A stretch of 64,000 bases of DNA from NCBI GenBank assembly GCA_017744365.1, contig JAGIBL010000003.1, positions 310,001 to 374,000 of the forward strand, read 5' to 3'. Positions 63,944-64,000 of the stretch are shown one piece after another. The notes beneath the pieces are model-generated. The model made no database searches. It was not told the origin of the DNA and worked only from the letters and a program-made list of their open reading frames with translations. A program made the translations under genes and the position numbers. This DNA is from Nocardioidaceae bacterium. Lineage in GTDB: Bacteria > Actinomycetota > Actinomycetes > Propionibacteriales > Nocardioidaceae. The first letter of the stretch is position 1. Each line of letters opens with the position of its first letter.

Positions 63944-64000
63944 ACGCCCTCAACCTCCCGCAGTAACTTCAAGATCTTCGCGACCTGAGCTTCCAGATCC
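63940..64000 (-). CDS. hsdM: Type I DNA methyltransferase subunit, C-terminal end
   Basis: Only the last 19 codons are in the window: DLEAQVAKILKLLREVEGV then TGA, which overlaps hsdS ATG 63943 (ATGA). The coiled-coil-like end and its position immediately before hsdS in the same direction make it the expected HsdM of the complex. The gene enters from the right edge. Confidence 0.7.
   Translation of the reverse strand, partial: DLEAQVAKILKLLREVEGV

Overview
The window is very GC-rich DNA (roughly 70% or more by eye) with dense, short-spaced genes, many GTG starts, ATGA/GTGA overlaps and many promoters whose -10 box lies exactly 6 nt before the start codon (leaderless mRNA). Together with an F420-type luciferase-like oxidoreductase, a SARP-type regulator, DUF3817, TIGR03084, AtuA and an SCO6745-like protein, this points to an actinobacterium, most likely a Nocardioidaceae member (Nocardioides-like). 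That placement is inference. I see no rRNA, tRNA, CRISPR array or insertion sequence.

Layout. 1-10.3 kb: the end of a membrane protein, an OmpR-type two-component pair, a lipoprotein and flavoprotein pair, a cupin, an F420-type oxidoreductase, a dehydrogenase plus epoxide-hydrolase-like pair, a HerA-like ATPase, and a short protein plus LytR_C protein pair. 10.3-20.3 kb: a large secreted protein, a cation/proton antiporter, a KstD-superfamily flavoprotein behind a perfect KstR-type operator, a secreted MBG/YDG repeat protein with a foldable leader, an aminotransferase and a MOSC protein. 20.3-23 kb: a secreted deacetylase and a divergent TetR/P450 pair.

23-33 kb is the most coherent catabolic block. 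It is a minus-strand operon TetR, TIGR03084, AtuA, acyl-CoA dehydrogenase, carboxyltransferase, biotin carboxylase/BCCP, acyl-CoA dehydrogenase and enoyl-CoA hydratase. Most of these genes overlap by 4-8 bp. The order equals, as far as I recall it, mycobacterial Rv0976c to Rv0971c, and the gene set resembles the Pseudomonas atu (acyclic terpene) operon. The likely job is acyl-CoA dehydrogenation, carboxylation and hydration of a branched or isoprenoid acyl-CoA.

33-43 kb: a NarL-type two-component system, a membrane protein, three small NTF2/NIPSNAP-like proteins, and a DrrAB-like ABC exporter. In front of the exporter are 11-bp-spaced direct repeats placed 8 bp from the -10 box, the classic SARP operator geometry. 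A giant SARP/NB-ARC/TPR regulator lies convergently beside it. 43-50 kb: a cAMP module (stand-alone cyclic-nucleotide-binding protein plus membrane adenylyl cyclase), a gamma-carbonic anhydrase, DUF3817, an aldehyde dehydrogenase with a second KstR-type operator, a CMD/AhpD-like protein, and a hydrolase-cyclase fusion whose hydrolase lacks the nucleophile. 51-55 kb: a TetR/CYP125-like P450 pair sharing a perfect palindrome, then a coupled YjbR, AGE-isomerase and PfkB-kinase operon. 55-59 kb: a Fic/wHTH protein behind a three-copy box, a chromate transporter, and a secreted M15-type peptidase. 59-64 kb: a type I restriction-modification locus (hsdM end, hsdS, hsdR) plus a lone minimal nucleotidyltransferase. 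hsdS is visibly AT-richer than the rest.

The recurring theme is steroid/isoprenoid catabolism (KstR-type boxes, CYP125-like P450, KstD-superfamily enzyme, atu/acc operon) under several local repressors.
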